Position numbers and translations under genes: made by a program. Shown in pieces: positions 1-7,680 of a DNA stretch of 25,162 nucleotides. Under the pieces are notes generated by a model, which ran no database searches, was not told the origin of the DNA, and was given only the letters and a program-made list of their open reading frames with translations. How positions within the stretch are numbered: the stretch's first letter is position 1; each line of letters begins with the position of its first letter. Source of the stretch: JBBQTU01 sp038213005 (GTDB taxonomy: Bacteria; Planctomycetota; Phycisphaerae; Tepidisphaerales; Tepidisphaeraceae). The stretch spans positions 1 through 25,162 of the forward strand of contig JBBQTU010000031.1 of NCBI GenBank assembly GCA_038213005.1, in the 5' to 3' direction.

Positions 1-384
1 CTGCGCTGGAAATGGTTTGAACCGTCCGCCACCGTCAGAAGCGTTCTATCCGCCCGCCCGCCGCGGCGGGTAAACTCAGTACCGCTCGATTTCGCAGATT
101 ATCGCGAAGGATGGAACGGATGAGCTTGAGTCTGCAATCTGTGAAATCGAGGCCGTACCCGGCCGGGCGGATAAAACTCTTCTCTGTGTTCTTCGCCACG
201 CCGAATCTTCGATCTGCTGCCTCCTGTAGAGAAATGGAGTCTTCCATCACTGCCAGGTCGCCGACTGTGGCCGGGGGGGGTCGCATAGCGTGTTCCGCCA
301 ATCTTCACTACTAATCCGGATTCCACCGGGAATGGGTGCAGCGGACGCACTGACCGTGATCTGCGGCGGATGCGTGGGATGGGT

Positions 385-412
385 CCTGTGCGGGCGAGGA
401 CGCCGCGCACTA
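385..412 (+). repeat. Dispersed 28-bp repeat, copy 1
   Basis: The 28 bases at 385-412 recur exactly at 11580-11607. They recur again inverted, with one mismatch, at about 11623-11650, where the two copies form a long hairpin. The core reads cgggcgaggacgccgcgcac. Here a single arm is present. The exact match between two sites 11 kb apart shows this is a repeat family rather than chance. Confidence 0.8.
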
Positions 413-423
413 TCGACGCGAAT

Positions 424-492
424 GAAACCCAGGGCTGACAGACGCGGGTACGCTTGCTCTGGGCTTATGAATTATGCCCCTTTGGGGCTGAG
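424..492. repeat. Dispersed imperfect-palindrome repeat
   Basis: A segment starting aaacccagggctgac contains cccaggg and, about 25 bases later, ctgggct as an inverted partner. It ends in an AT-richer stretch followed by gcccctttggggc, itself a short palindrome. Repeats of this layout (CCAGGG...CTGGG followed by CCCCTTTGGGG) are, from memory, common between genes in planctomycete genomes. Only one copy lies in this window, so family membership is inference. Confidence 0.45.
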
Positions 493-533
493 CCGGGACA
501 TGTCCGAATAAGTTGGCACGCCTATGGTCGCGC

Positions 534-562
534 TTGACATTCTGCGCGTAAGGCGTTCAAAC
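534..562 (+). promoter_or_regulatory. Possible sigma-70 promoter upstream of topA
   Basis: A perfect TTGACA box lies at 534-539. Seventeen bases downstream is tcaaac (557-562), a poor -10 with three of six consensus positions. It lies about 150 bases before the topA start codon. Only the -35 box is convincing. Confidence 0.3.
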
Positions 563-710
563 TTGCCGCTCCCCCGGACGAGTTGCTGCGGCGACCTGAG
601 GCCACCGCGCTAGCAAAATGTTCCGGTGGGGCCTACGGTTGATGGGCTGCGACAGTCAGCATGGCCCAGTGGGCGTGCTCAACAGTTCCATAGTGCCAAA
701 CGGGAGCGAG

Positions 711-3398
711 ATGGCCAAAAAGGGTGCCAGACATCTAGTAATAGTCGAGTCGCCTGCCAAGGCGAAGACCATCAACAAATACCTCGGCGATGACTATATC
801 GTTAAGGCGTCGATGGGTCATGTGCGCGACCTGCCAAGCAAGGGCATGGGCGTCGACCTCGAGACTTTTGAGCCAAGTTATGAGGTGCTCGCCAGCCGCG
901 GCAAGGTGATCGCCGAACTGCGAAAGCTGGCCAAGACGGCGGATGATGTCTTTCTGGCAACCGACTTGGACCGCGAAGGGGAGGCGATCGCCTGGCACCT
1001 GAAAGAGGCTCTGCATATCCCCGATGCGCAGGCGTATCGCGTGATCTTCAACGCCATCACCAAGGCCGAGATCCAGAAGGCATTCAAGGACCCGCATCAG
1101 ATCGACATCAACCGGGTCAACGCGCAGCAGGCGCGGCGAATCCTGGACCGGATCGTGGGCTATGAGATTTCCCCGATCCTGTGGCGCAAGGTGGCGCGGG
1201 GGTTGTCGGCCGGGCGGGTGCAAAGCGTGGCGGTGCGGCTGATTGTCGATCGCGAGCGGGAAATCGGCGCGTTCACGCCTGAGGAATACTGGAAGATCGG
1301 CGCGATCTTCACGGCCGCCGATACCGCAGCGGCCGGCAAACTCGCGGCCGGCTGGACGGACTTTCTCACCAATACCGGCAATGGCGAGCGCACCAAGCAG
1401 GAGCGTGACAAGTGGCTGGGCGAGCACGCGGCATTCGCCGCCGACCTGGTCGAATTCGCCGGGAAGAAACTGGACAATATCTCGCCCGAGCAGGTGCGCG
1501 CCCTGGCGACGGCCATCGGCTTTGTCACCGAGCGGGAAGACGTCACCGAAGACGCCGAGGCCAAAGGCCCGGCCAAGCGCCTGGTCAAACTGGTCGGCAA
1601 ACTCGGCGCATTGCCGCCGTTCACCGTTCGCGACATTGAGAAGAAGCGGCAGACCAGTCGCCCCCCTGCCCCGTTCATCACCAGCACGCTGCAGCAGACG
1701 GCATCCAGCCGGCTATCGTATGGCGCCCAGCGCACGATGCGACTTGCCCAGACGCTCTATGAGGCCGGGCACATCACCTACATGCGTACTGACTCGACCG
1801 CCCTGTCGGCCGAGGCGATCGGCATGGTCCGCGGGTATATCGGCAGCACGTTCGGCGAGCGCTATCTGCCGGCCAAGCCCAATTTTTTCAGTTCATCCAA
1901 CAAGAGCGCCCAGGAAGCCCACGAAGCCATCCGCCCGACCGATGTTTCGCTCTCGCCGCGTGAGGCGATGAGCAAGCTTTCAACCGACGAGGCGAAGCTT
2001 TATCAGCTCATCTGGAACCGTTTTGTAGCCTGCCAGATGCCGCCGGCCGAGTTTGATCAGACGGCGATCACCATCAGCGCCAGCACCAAGGCCGGCGAGG
2101 CGATCTTCCGTGCTACCGGCCGAAAACTCGTGTTCGATGGTTTCATGAAGGTGCTCGGAGTCACCAGCGAGGATCAGATTCTGCCCGAACTGCGGCAGAC
2201 GCAGGCGGTGCATCCGATCGAATTGAACCCAAGCCAGCACTTCACCCAGCCGCCGGCGAGATTCACCGAGGCCAGCCTGGTGAAGGAGCTCGAGCGACTG
2301 GGGATTGGCCGGCCCAGCACGTATGCGGCGATCATCCAGACGATCCAGGACCGCGAGTATGTTGAGCAGGAGAGCCGGCGGTTCTTCGCAACCCAGCTCG
2401 GCTGCGTGGTCACGGACAAGCTGATCCAGGGATTCCCCACGATCATGGACGTGCAGTTCACGGCCGACATGGAAACAAAGCTGGACCAGATCGAGGGCGA
2501 GCACCTGGACTGGGTCAAGCTGCTGAAGGATTTCTACGGTCCCTTCCACACCACCGTGGAAGCGGCGATGGGCCTGCTCGAACATGCCGGCGGCGCTGAG
2601 AGTATGCACAACTGCCTCAAGTGCGGCAAGCCGATGCTTTACCGCATCGGCAAGACCGGGTTCTTCCTGGCCTGCACCGATCGCGAATGCGGCGGCACGC
2701 AGCCGGTGGACTCGCAGGGCAAGCCCAAGATCCGCGAGGTCTCGGAATTCAAGTGCCCCAACTGCGGCCGGGAGATGATCAAGCGGCAAGGCCGGTTCGG
2801 CCTGTTCCTGGGCTGCTCGGGCTATTCAGAGAAGAACGAAAAGGGCGAGCCGGTCTGCTCGACCATCATCAACCTGGACAAGGAGGGCAAGCCCCTTCCG
2901 CCCAAGCCGGCGCCTGTGCCGACGCACCTCACCTGTTCCAAGCCCAATTGCGGAGGGCAACTGTTGCTCCGCGACGGCAAACGCGGCCCTTGGCTGGGAT
3001 GCAGCCGATTCCACAAGTGCCGGGGAATGAGCATGCTGGGCAAGCTGTCGCCCGAAGATAGGGCAAAGATTGACGAACTGGTGCCGCTGCTGAAGGAAGG
3101 CACGCGCAAGGGTCAGGAAATGGTCGCCAAGCTGACCGGCGTAACCATCGCCCCTCAGCAGAAGGCCACCGGCCCGGTGCCGACCGACATCGACTGCGAC
3201 GAGTGCGGCAAGCCGATGGTGATTCGCCAGGGCAAGCGCGGGCCGTTCCTCGGTTGCAGCGGCTATCCCAAGTGCAAGAATACGTCCGAAGTGCCGGCCA
3301 AGCTGGCCGAGGATCTCGCCGCGGCCGCTGGGCTGCCGAAGCAGGAGAAGCCAGAGGCACCCGCCGACGATATTCCGACGGATCTGGCGTTGGAATAG
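711..3398 (+). CDS. topA: DNA topoisomerase I (type IA)
   Basis: Type IA topoisomerase that relaxes negatively supercoiled DNA by transient single-strand cleavage. The 895-residue product opens with a Toprim domain: Glu13 in VESPAKA and the D-L-D-R-E metal-binding motif at residues 85-89. The catalytic tyrosine is Tyr357 in ITYMRTDST. Four C-terminal zinc ribbons follow from about residue 635, each with paired CxxC-type cysteines and a G-x-F/W-L-x-C core. About residues 215-300 form a longer spacer than in E. coli TopA. The ATG at 711 is chosen because MAKKGARHLVIVESPAKAK matches the usual TopA start and gggagcgag lies just upstream. An in-frame ATG at 618 would add 31 residues without family support. 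The gene seems monocistronic. Confidence 0.97.
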   Translation: MAKKGARHLVIVESPAKAKTINKYLGDDYIVKASMGHVRDLPSKGMGVDLETFEPSYEVLASRGKVIAELRKLAKTADDVFLATDLDREGEAIAWHLKEALHIPDAQAYRVIFNAITKAEIQKAFKDPHQIDINRVNAQQARRILDRIVGYEISPILWRKVARGLSAGRVQSVAVRLIVDREREIGAFTPEEYWKIGAIFTAADTAAAGKLAAGWTDFLTNTGNGERTKQERDKWLGEHAAFAADLVEFAGKKLDNISPEQVRALATAIGFVTEREDVTEDAEAKGPAKRLVKLVGKLGALPPFTVRDIEKKRQTSRPPAPFITSTLQQTASSRLSYGAQRTMRLAQTLYEAGHITYMRTDSTALSAEAIGMVRGYIGSTFGERYLPAKPNFFSSSNKSAQEAHEAIRPTDVSLSPREAMSKLSTDEAKLYQLIWNRFVACQMPPAEFDQTAITISASTKAGEAIFRATGRKLVFDGFMKVLGVTSEDQILPELRQTQAVHPIELNPSQHFTQPPARFTEASLVKELERLGIGRPSTYAAIIQTIQDREYVEQESRRFFATQLGCVVTDKLIQGFPTIMDVQFTADMETKLDQIEGEHLDWVKLLKDFYGPFHTTVEAAMGLLEHAGGAESMHNCLKCGKPMLYRIGKTGFFLACTDRECGGTQPVDSQGKPKIREVSEFKCPNCGREMIKRQGRFGLFLGCSGYSEKNEKGEPVCSTIINLDKEGKPLPPKPAPVPTHLTCSKPNCGGQLLLRDGKRGPWLGCSRFHKCRGMSMLGKLSPEDRAKIDELVPLLKEGTRKGQEMVAKLTGVTIAPQQKATGPVPTDIDCDECGKPMVIRQGKRGPFLGCSGYPKCKNTSEVPAKLAEDLAAAAGLPKQEKPEAPADDIPTDLALE

Positions 3399-3499
3399 GG
3401 AGAGCGGCCTGCGGGGTGAGACAGTGTGCGTGGACCGCGCACCTTCTTCAGTCGTAAGGGCCGTAGCTTTTGAGGATCGGGCATCGCCCCATGTGCCAT

Positions 3500-3529
3500 G
3501 GCCTGCGCGGGGAATATCCTCGCCAGGCC
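3500..3529 (+). terminator. Hairpin downstream of topA, possible terminator
   Basis: ggcctg at 3500-3505 pairs with caggcc at 3524-3529. Inside it gcgggg pairs with cctcgc (one G-T pair) around the loop aatat, giving about 12 paired positions with one bulge. There is no T-run directly after it, the first being near 3556, so a Rho-independent role is uncertain. Confidence 0.3.
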
Positions 3530-3561
3530 CCAACGATCCAGCCTTGGAACCCGCGTTTTTC

Positions 3562-3590
3562 TTGGCCATAAAGCTGATCGCTGCTAGAAT
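3562..3590 (+). promoter_or_regulatory. Promoter of the antitoxin/PIN pair
   Basis: TTGGCC (3562-3567) and TAGAAT (3585-3590) are separated by exactly 17 bases, a good sigma-70-type arrangement. The -10 ends only seven bases before the ATG at 3598, and no Shine-Dalgarno sequence is visible. The mRNA would therefore be leaderless or nearly so. Confidence 0.5.
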
Positions 3591-3597
3591 CTTCATC

Positions 3598-3822
3598 ATG
3601 AGCCACCGCGAGGAAATCGATACGATCATCGCGCAGGTCACGCCCTGGCCAATGGAAGAACGGGTGGCTTTGGCCTATCAGATTCTGCGCGACATGCGCA
3701 AGCAGACGCGCCGGCCTGCACCGCGGCGGACCCTTGAGCAGGCCATGGGTATCGCCAGGGGAGCGTCGGCGCCGCCTGATGATGCAACCCGTCCGCCAAT
3801 GGATTCAGGAGCACCGTCTTGA
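3598..3822 (+). CDS. Antitoxin-like small protein with frameshifted C-terminus
   Basis: A 74-residue product with an N-terminal helical stretch (EEIDTIIAQVTPWPMEER). It resembles antitoxins encoded in front of PIN-domain toxins. The TAGAAT promoter box just upstream favours the ATG at 3598. The last residues as read (TRPPMDSGAPS) are atypical. If one C of the CCC run at 3788-3790 is removed, the frame instead ends VRQWIQEHRLEKHG and stops at 3833-3835. That stop overlaps the PIN start codon, the classic coupled arrangement. The visible reading frame is therefore probably a +1 frameshift of the ancestral gene, or a sequencing error. The family assignment rests on the neighbour and general look, not on a diagnostic motif. 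Confidence 0.6.
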   Translation: MSHREEIDTIIAQVTPWPMEERVALAYQILRDMRKQTRRPAPRRTLEQAMGIARGASAPPDDATRPPMDSGAPS

Positions 3823-3834
3823 GAAGCACGGATG

Positions 3835-4246
3835 ATGCGCATTCTTTTCGACCAACATTGTCCTTGATGTGCTTCTGAACCGTGAACCGTTCGTGCGTGA
3901 GTCTCGCCGCCTGTGGGAAGCGGCCGATGAAGGGGTGTTCGAGGCCTGCATCGCATCGTTCAGCGTGCCGACAATCCACCACATCTGCGAAAGGCACGCG
4001 GGATCGGTGGCCGCCGGCGACGCCGTAGATACGTGCCTTGAGGCGTTTGAGGTATGTGCGCTGTACCGAGAGTGCATCCTGGCCGCGCGACGGATGCCCG
4101 GCGACGACTTCGAAGATAATCTTCAGGTGGCGTGTGCGATTACTGATTTCATGCAGGGAATCGTGACGCGTAACCCACGAGATTTTGCGAATGCGCCGAT
4201 CCGCGTCTATACCCCGACAGAGTTGCTGGAAGTGTTGCGGCGGTAG
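3835..4246 (+). pseudogene. PIN-domain (VapC-like) toxin, frameshifted near its start
   Basis: Ribonuclease-type PIN domain, expected to be the toxin partner of the preceding gene. From 3851 the frame encodes TNIVLDVLLNREPFVRES and ends with FEDNLQVACAITDF and IVTRNPRDF, which match the PIN_3-type family. The start MRILFD lies in a different frame, beginning with the ATG at 3835 and stopping at a TGA at 3865. Two missing bases at about 3850-3851 (GACACC read as GACC) would restore MRILFDTNIVLDVLL. The first catalytic aspartate is therefore cut off from the rest. A GTG at 3869 could start a shortened 125-residue protein lacking that aspartate, probably inactive. True decay and an assembly error are both possible. 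Confidence 0.75.
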
Positions 4247-4404
4247 AGGTAGACGGAATTCCGACTGGCACTGGCAAAAACGGCCACGGCGGGACAGGGG
4301 TGCGGCCTGCCGATCTTACGCCAGTCAGCGCGACGAGCAATCCTGCACTGACGTTGCATTCATCACTCAGGACCGGTACCTCAACAACCGTCCGGCTCAG
4401 AGAG

Positions 4405-4440
4405 GCCAACCCCCTCCCAGCCTCCCCAGGGGGGAGGAGT
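4405..4440. repeat. C/G-tract hairpin repeat
   Basis: cctcccc (4421-4427) and ggggagg (4431-4437) form a 7-bp stem with the loop agg, preceded by another C-rich tract. It lies between the convergent PIN gene and the iron-sulfur membrane protein. No T-run follows on either strand, so I treat it as a dispersed repeat rather than a terminator. Confidence 0.4.
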
Positions 4441-4498
4441 AAGAAGAGATCATCGCGCCATTCCTGACAGTTATTGATGCGCCGGTCCTCAGCGGCGC

Positions 4499-5953
4499 CT
4501 ATGTCGTCGCCGGCGGCATTTGCGGCAGTTCCAGGATCAGACCCTTGCGCTTCAGTTCCACCGGGCAACTGTTGAAGCAGCGGGCGCAGGCGACGCACAT
4601 GCCGCGGTCGGCGGTGTATTCGGTCTTGCGCCGGCGCATCGCGTAGGCGACCAGTTGGCCGCCGATGATCAGGCCCATGAACACCCCGCCGGCGGCGGCG
4701 CCGACGGCCATGCGGTGGCGGATATCCAGCACGTGTGCATAGAGCGCATCGACGTCGCCGCCTTTGTCGTAGAACGACTTGGTGGCGTCGGTGTCCAGCT
4801 TCTGTTTGACCTCGCGGGCTAGCTGATCATCGCGATGGAGTCGGGCAAGCGTCGGGCCGCCGGCATAGCCCAGCGTGGCCAGCGCCGCAGTGATGACGGG
4901 CAGCAGGATCAGCATCGCGATCAGGGTTCCCCGGCCGGTGCTGCGCGGCTGCGGGCGGACGTGATGGGTCGGGCGGCGAATGGCGCCGAAGGGACAGGCG
5001 TCCTCACAGAGGCGGCAGTCGATGCACTCCTTTGGGGTGATCGTCACGCGCTTCCAGGACAGCCGCGAGAGCAGGCGCAGCAGGACGCCGTAGGGGCAGA
5101 GGAACCGGCAATAGGGCCGGCCGACGAACATGCCCAGGATCAGGAGCGCCCCGCCCAGCAGAAGCATGTGGCCAGGCCCGTTGAGACGGAACAGCGGCAC
5201 GAAGGGGTCGTATTGGCAGATCAGAAATGAGCCGCCGGTGGCAGCGTAGATGATCGACAGGGCAAGATAGCCGTACGCGAAGAGTCCCAGGGAGGCATCG
5301 ACCCAGGCCGGCACGTGGATTGGTCGCCATAGAACCAGATCCTGAATCGCTCCCAGCGGGCAGACGCCCGAGCAGAACACCCGGCCGAAGAACAGGCTGA
5401 ACGCCAGCGGCAGCACGAAGAACGCGCCGACCATCCACGGCAACGGCTGGGTCGGATCAAACATGGCCGATGCCACGTTCTGAATCGAACCGATGGGACA
5501 GACACACCCTTTGCGGAAGAAGCCGAAGTAGGCCAGGCTAAAGGCCGTGAGGGCAAAAACGCCCGCGCGAGATCGCTTCTTGAAAACCAGATACGCGGCT
5601 ACGCTCAGCGCCAGGGCCAGGACCGCCGTGTCGACGATCGGCCATCCCGTCCACGGCGGCGCGGGATAGTGGTCGGCGGGAATCTGGTACGTGGTCCGGA
5701 ACTCAGGCGGGGGAAAACGCTCTTCGGCTTGGAGGACCGATGCACCGCAGAGGACACTGAGGACACAAAGGAGAATCAAACGCGGCAAGCTGCAATCGAA
5801 GAAACTAAACCGCGAAGAACGCAGAGAACGCAAAGAAAAGGAGTTGGCTCTTCGCGATCTTTGTGCTCTTTGCGGTTGATCTCGATGAGCAGAACACACA
5901 AGCGGGGGCGCTTGCTCTACTAAAGAGGATGATGGTGTGTCGCCAGGGTTCAT
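4499..5953 (-). CDS. Polytopic 4Fe-4S membrane protein (NosR/NapH-like)
   Basis: A 484-residue membrane protein of the NosR/NapH-like ferredoxin group, expected to pass electrons between the quinone pool and periplasmic carriers. Membrane segments are visible near residues 107-124, 131-146, 173-190, 219-239, 262-277, 343-362 and 417-437. Between them lie the cysteine motifs CVCPIG (150-153), CSGVCPLG (194-201) and CRFLCPYG (282-289). A cytoplasmic-type ferredoxin motif CIDCRLCEDACP spans 310-321, and CVACARCFNSCP spans 453-464. The ATG at 5953 follows the upstream stop by one base and has an aggat ribosome site. Residues about 25-74, including the first hydrophobic segment, are translated from dispersed repeats, so this N-terminus is unusual. 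Exact substrate or partner is unknown. Confidence 0.88.
   Translation of the reverse strand: MNPGDTPSSSLVEQAPPLVCSAHRDQPQRAQRSRRANSFSLRSLRSSRFSFFDCSLPRLILLCVLSVLCGASVLQAEERFPPPEFRTTYQIPADHYPAPPWTGWPIVDTAVLALALSVAAYLVFKKRSRAGVFALTAFSLAYFGFFRKGCVCPIGSIQNVASAMFDPTQPLPWMVGAFFVLPLAFSLFFGRVFCSGVCPLGAIQDLVLWRPIHVPAWVDASLGLFAYGYLALSIIYAATGGSFLICQYDPFVPLFRLNGPGHMLLLGGALLILGMFVGRPYCRFLCPYGVLLRLLSRLSWKRVTITPKECIDCRLCEDACPFGAIRRPTHHVRPQPRSTGRGTLIAMLILLPVITAALATLGYAGGPTLARLHRDDQLAREVKQKLDTDATKSFYDKGGDVDALYAHVLDIRHRMAVGAAAGGVFMGLIIGGQLVAYAMRRRKTEYTADRGMCVACARCFNSCPVELKRKGLILELPQMPPATT
5744..5773. repeat. Dispersed repeat inside the iron-sulfur gene, copy A
   Basis: A purine-rich run beginning accgcagaggacactgagg with an internal 10-12 base periodicity (gaggacac units). 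Its minus-strand translation is LCVLSVLCG, part of the first hydrophobic segment of the 4499-5953 protein. Repeats of this composition are familiar between bacterial genes, often mis-translated as LCVLCVLCG-like peptides. The family assignment is from memory; the internal periodicity is visible. Confidence 0.6.
5808..5877. repeat. 70-bp palindromic repeat inside the iron-sulfur gene
   Basis: The element starts aaccgcgaagaacgcagag and ends ctttgtgctctttgcggtt. These ends are imperfect inverted copies of each other (aaccgc/gcggtt, then aag-rich/ctt-rich). On the minus strand it encodes the low-complexity stretch SLRSLRSSRF. It resembles MITE/REP-type intergenic elements and sits 35 bases from copy A, in frame within the N-terminal coding region. 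Confidence 0.65.
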
Positions 5954-5954
5954 T

Positions 5955-6593
5955 TCATCCTGTGCGGGTCTTGGTTTTGTAGAGGTAGGGGCTCGACGCC
6001 GGCACCCGAGTGATCGCATGGCTGGGGCATGCCTTGGCAATGGAGCACTGGTTGCACTTCACGCAGAGGTCCTGGTCGATCTGCAGATACAGTGAGCCAT
6101 TGCCGAACATGGTGCACCCCTTGACGCACTTGCTGCAGCCGATGCACAGGTCACGATCGATCTTGTACTGAAAATAGGGATCCTCGATGAACTTGCGTTG
6201 CAGGGCGCCCGTGGGGCAAAGCTGGTTCTCGGCAGCGGTGGTCAGTGCGTTGGGCTGGGCCTCGAAGAATCCCGTACACAGGTCGCAGTAGCCGCACACG
6301 GCAAACGCGTGGAAGCACTTGGACGCCGAGGGGGTCAGCACGCACTCGGTGGCGCACTTGCCGCATTGGATACATTTATATGGATCGATCTGCCAGAGCG
6401 TCGCCTCGGCGTGCCGCACAGCGGGCACTTTGCTGTCGGGGCAGGTCCCCTGCTTGCCGCAGGCATCGCACGGGCCGGAGAAGTCACACGTGCGCCCCTG
6501 GACCTTGCGGAAGACCATCTCCCCCACCGCCCCGGCCATCATGCCCACCAGCGAAACCCGGCCGACTGTCTTCAGAAAGTCTCGCCGGTTCAT
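5955..6593 (-). CDS. Tat-exported polyferredoxin (multiple 4Fe-4S clusters)
   Basis: A 212-residue iron-sulfur protein. The start MNRRDFLKTVGRVSLVG is a twin-arginine signal (RRDFLK followed by a hydrophobic stretch to about residue 27), so it is folded before export and acts outside the cytoplasmic membrane. Three clear 4Fe-4S motifs are seen: C74-x2-C77-x2-C80-x3-C84, C150-x2-C153-x2-C156-x3-C160, and C177-x2-C180-x2-C183-x5-C189-P. Further cysteines at 36, 42, 45, 51, 93, 100, 103, 106 and 126 could hold one or two more clusters. Its start overlaps the NHL gene stop in an ATGA, and its stop lies one base before the membrane ferredoxin, so the three are translationally coupled. The likely role is electron transfer to or from the membrane protein at 4499-5953. 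Confidence 0.9.
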   Translation of the reverse strand: MNRRDFLKTVGRVSLVGMMAGAVGEMVFRKVQGRTCDFSGPCDACGKQGTCPDSKVPAVRHAEATLWQIDPYKCIQCGKCATECVLTPSASKCFHAFAVCGYCDLCTGFFEAQPNALTTAAENQLCPTGALQRKFIEDPYFQYKIDRDLCIGCSKCVKGCTMFGNGSLYLQIDQDLCVKCNQCSIAKACPSHAITRVPASSPYLYKTKTRTG

Positions 6594-7654
6594 GGCTTGC
6601 CCTCGTCGACGCGCGCAAACACGCGAATACCCCGCGTGCCCGGCTCCAGCACCAGGACCCGCCCCTGGGCATCGGCCGCCAGATCCAGCCCGGCTCGGTT
6701 GCCGCCAAACTGATCGGGCGTCGCCACCACGCTCTCGAAATGTCCGTCGGGCTGGTAAATCTTAACGCGTGCGATCCCCTTCTCGGCCGTGACGAGGCGC
6801 CCGTCGGACAGCAGCGCGAAATCACTGGGGTTGCAGCAACCCAGAAACGTGTCGATGGTTGTGCCGGCGCTGCCCCAATACCGCTGAAGCGTGCCATCGG
6901 GCGAGTAGAGTTCCAACTGGTGGTGGCCGGGGTTGGCGACCCAGATATTCCCGTCGGGGGCGATGGCGAGGTCCATGTGCGCACTGGGGGTGAGGATTCC
7001 GGGGATTCCCTTGGCATCATCCTTCGCGGCGATCTCCGAGAGAAACTTGCCGTTCAGGTCGAACTTGAGCACGCGCCCCGCCCGGCGGCCGGCGTCCGCC
7101 ACATAGACAGCATCCTTCGACACCGCGATGGAGGTGATGTGGCTGTCCTTGGCCAGCGGCTCCCACTCAGTTACGACCGCGGAGAGCTGCCGAGTTGGAT
7201 AGCGCGCGATGCGGTCCTTCATCGCCACGTAGATCGTGCCATCCGGACCCGCGGCGACCGCAGTCGCCTCGCCGGAGATTGCGAACGAGGGCAAGTAAGA
7301 CAACAACACCCCCTCTGGATGATGCACGCGAACCAGCCGGTCGCCCGCCACGATAGGTCCGTCGGGGCCCACAGCAATACACCGCGGCGAGTCCATTCCC
7401 GTCTCGATCTTCCCAACCTCTTTGTACTTCACCAGCGCCGGATCGACCGCGCGCATCCCCTTCACGTCAATGTCGTAGTTGAAGCCCCTCTCAAGGTCGG
7501 CATTACGGCGATCCTCGCCCTGCTTGAGAATCCAGGCCGACACGGCCGCCCCTGCCGGCAGCACGACCAGGGCCAGGCCCACGCCGAACTTCTTCGCACC
7601 CGACATCGGCCGCGAGATCGCCCTCTCGGGAAGCGGTATCTTGTTATCGGCCAT
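6590..7654 (-). CDS. Membrane-anchored NHL-repeat beta-propeller
   Basis: A 354-residue protein with one N-terminal membrane anchor (about residues 23-43) and a periplasmic beta-propeller. Repeats show the NHL pattern of D-G-x-I/L-x-V-A: AGPDGTIYVAMKDRIARY, AIAPDGNIWVANPGHHQLE, LLSDGRLVTAEKGIARVKIY and AADAQGRVLVLEPGTRGIRV. No haem or metal motif is visible. The ATG has an aggtga ribosome site seven bases or so upstream. The 3' end overlaps the polyferredoxin start by four bases, and the upstream PQQ-like gene ends 26 bases before it. NHL propellers commonly bind proteins or small ligands. Here the protein may be a docking or sensing subunit of the redox unit; that role is inference. Confidence 0.85.
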   Translation of the reverse strand: MADNKIPLPERAISRPMSGAKKFGVGLALVVLPAGAAVSAWILKQGEDRRNADLERGFNYDIDVKGMRAVDPALVKYKEVGKIETGMDSPRCIAVGPDGPIVAGDRLVRVHHPEGVLLSYLPSFAISGEATAVAAGPDGTIYVAMKDRIARYPTRQLSAVVTEWEPLAKDSHITSIAVSKDAVYVADAGRRAGRVLKFDLNGKFLSEIAAKDDAKGIPGILTPSAHMDLAIAPDGNIWVANPGHHQLELYSPDGTLQRYWGSAGTTIDTFLGCCNPSDFALLSDGRLVTAEKGIARVKIYQPDGHFESVVATPDQFGGNRAGLDLAADAQGRVLVLEPGTRGIRVFARVDEGKP

Positions 7655-7680
7655 AGTTCACCTGCAATCGTCTGTGCCGC

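Larger units (their letters stand above)
1..533. other. Gene-free leader region with dispersed repeats
   Basis: No open frame here has a convincing start, ribosome binding site or recognisable protein. Short minus-strand frames exist (for example 35-301) but I recognise nothing in their translations. The region holds a GC-rich 14-base palindrome at 57-70 and two dispersed repeats, listed separately at 385-412 and 424-492. It reads as an intergenic, repeat-rich stretch upstream of topA. A degraded gene cannot be excluded. Confidence 0.5.

Noticed and set aside
35..301. 88-residue minus-strand open frame at the left end
   Set aside because: No ribosome site, no recognisable motif, and it runs through GC-rich palindromic sequence.
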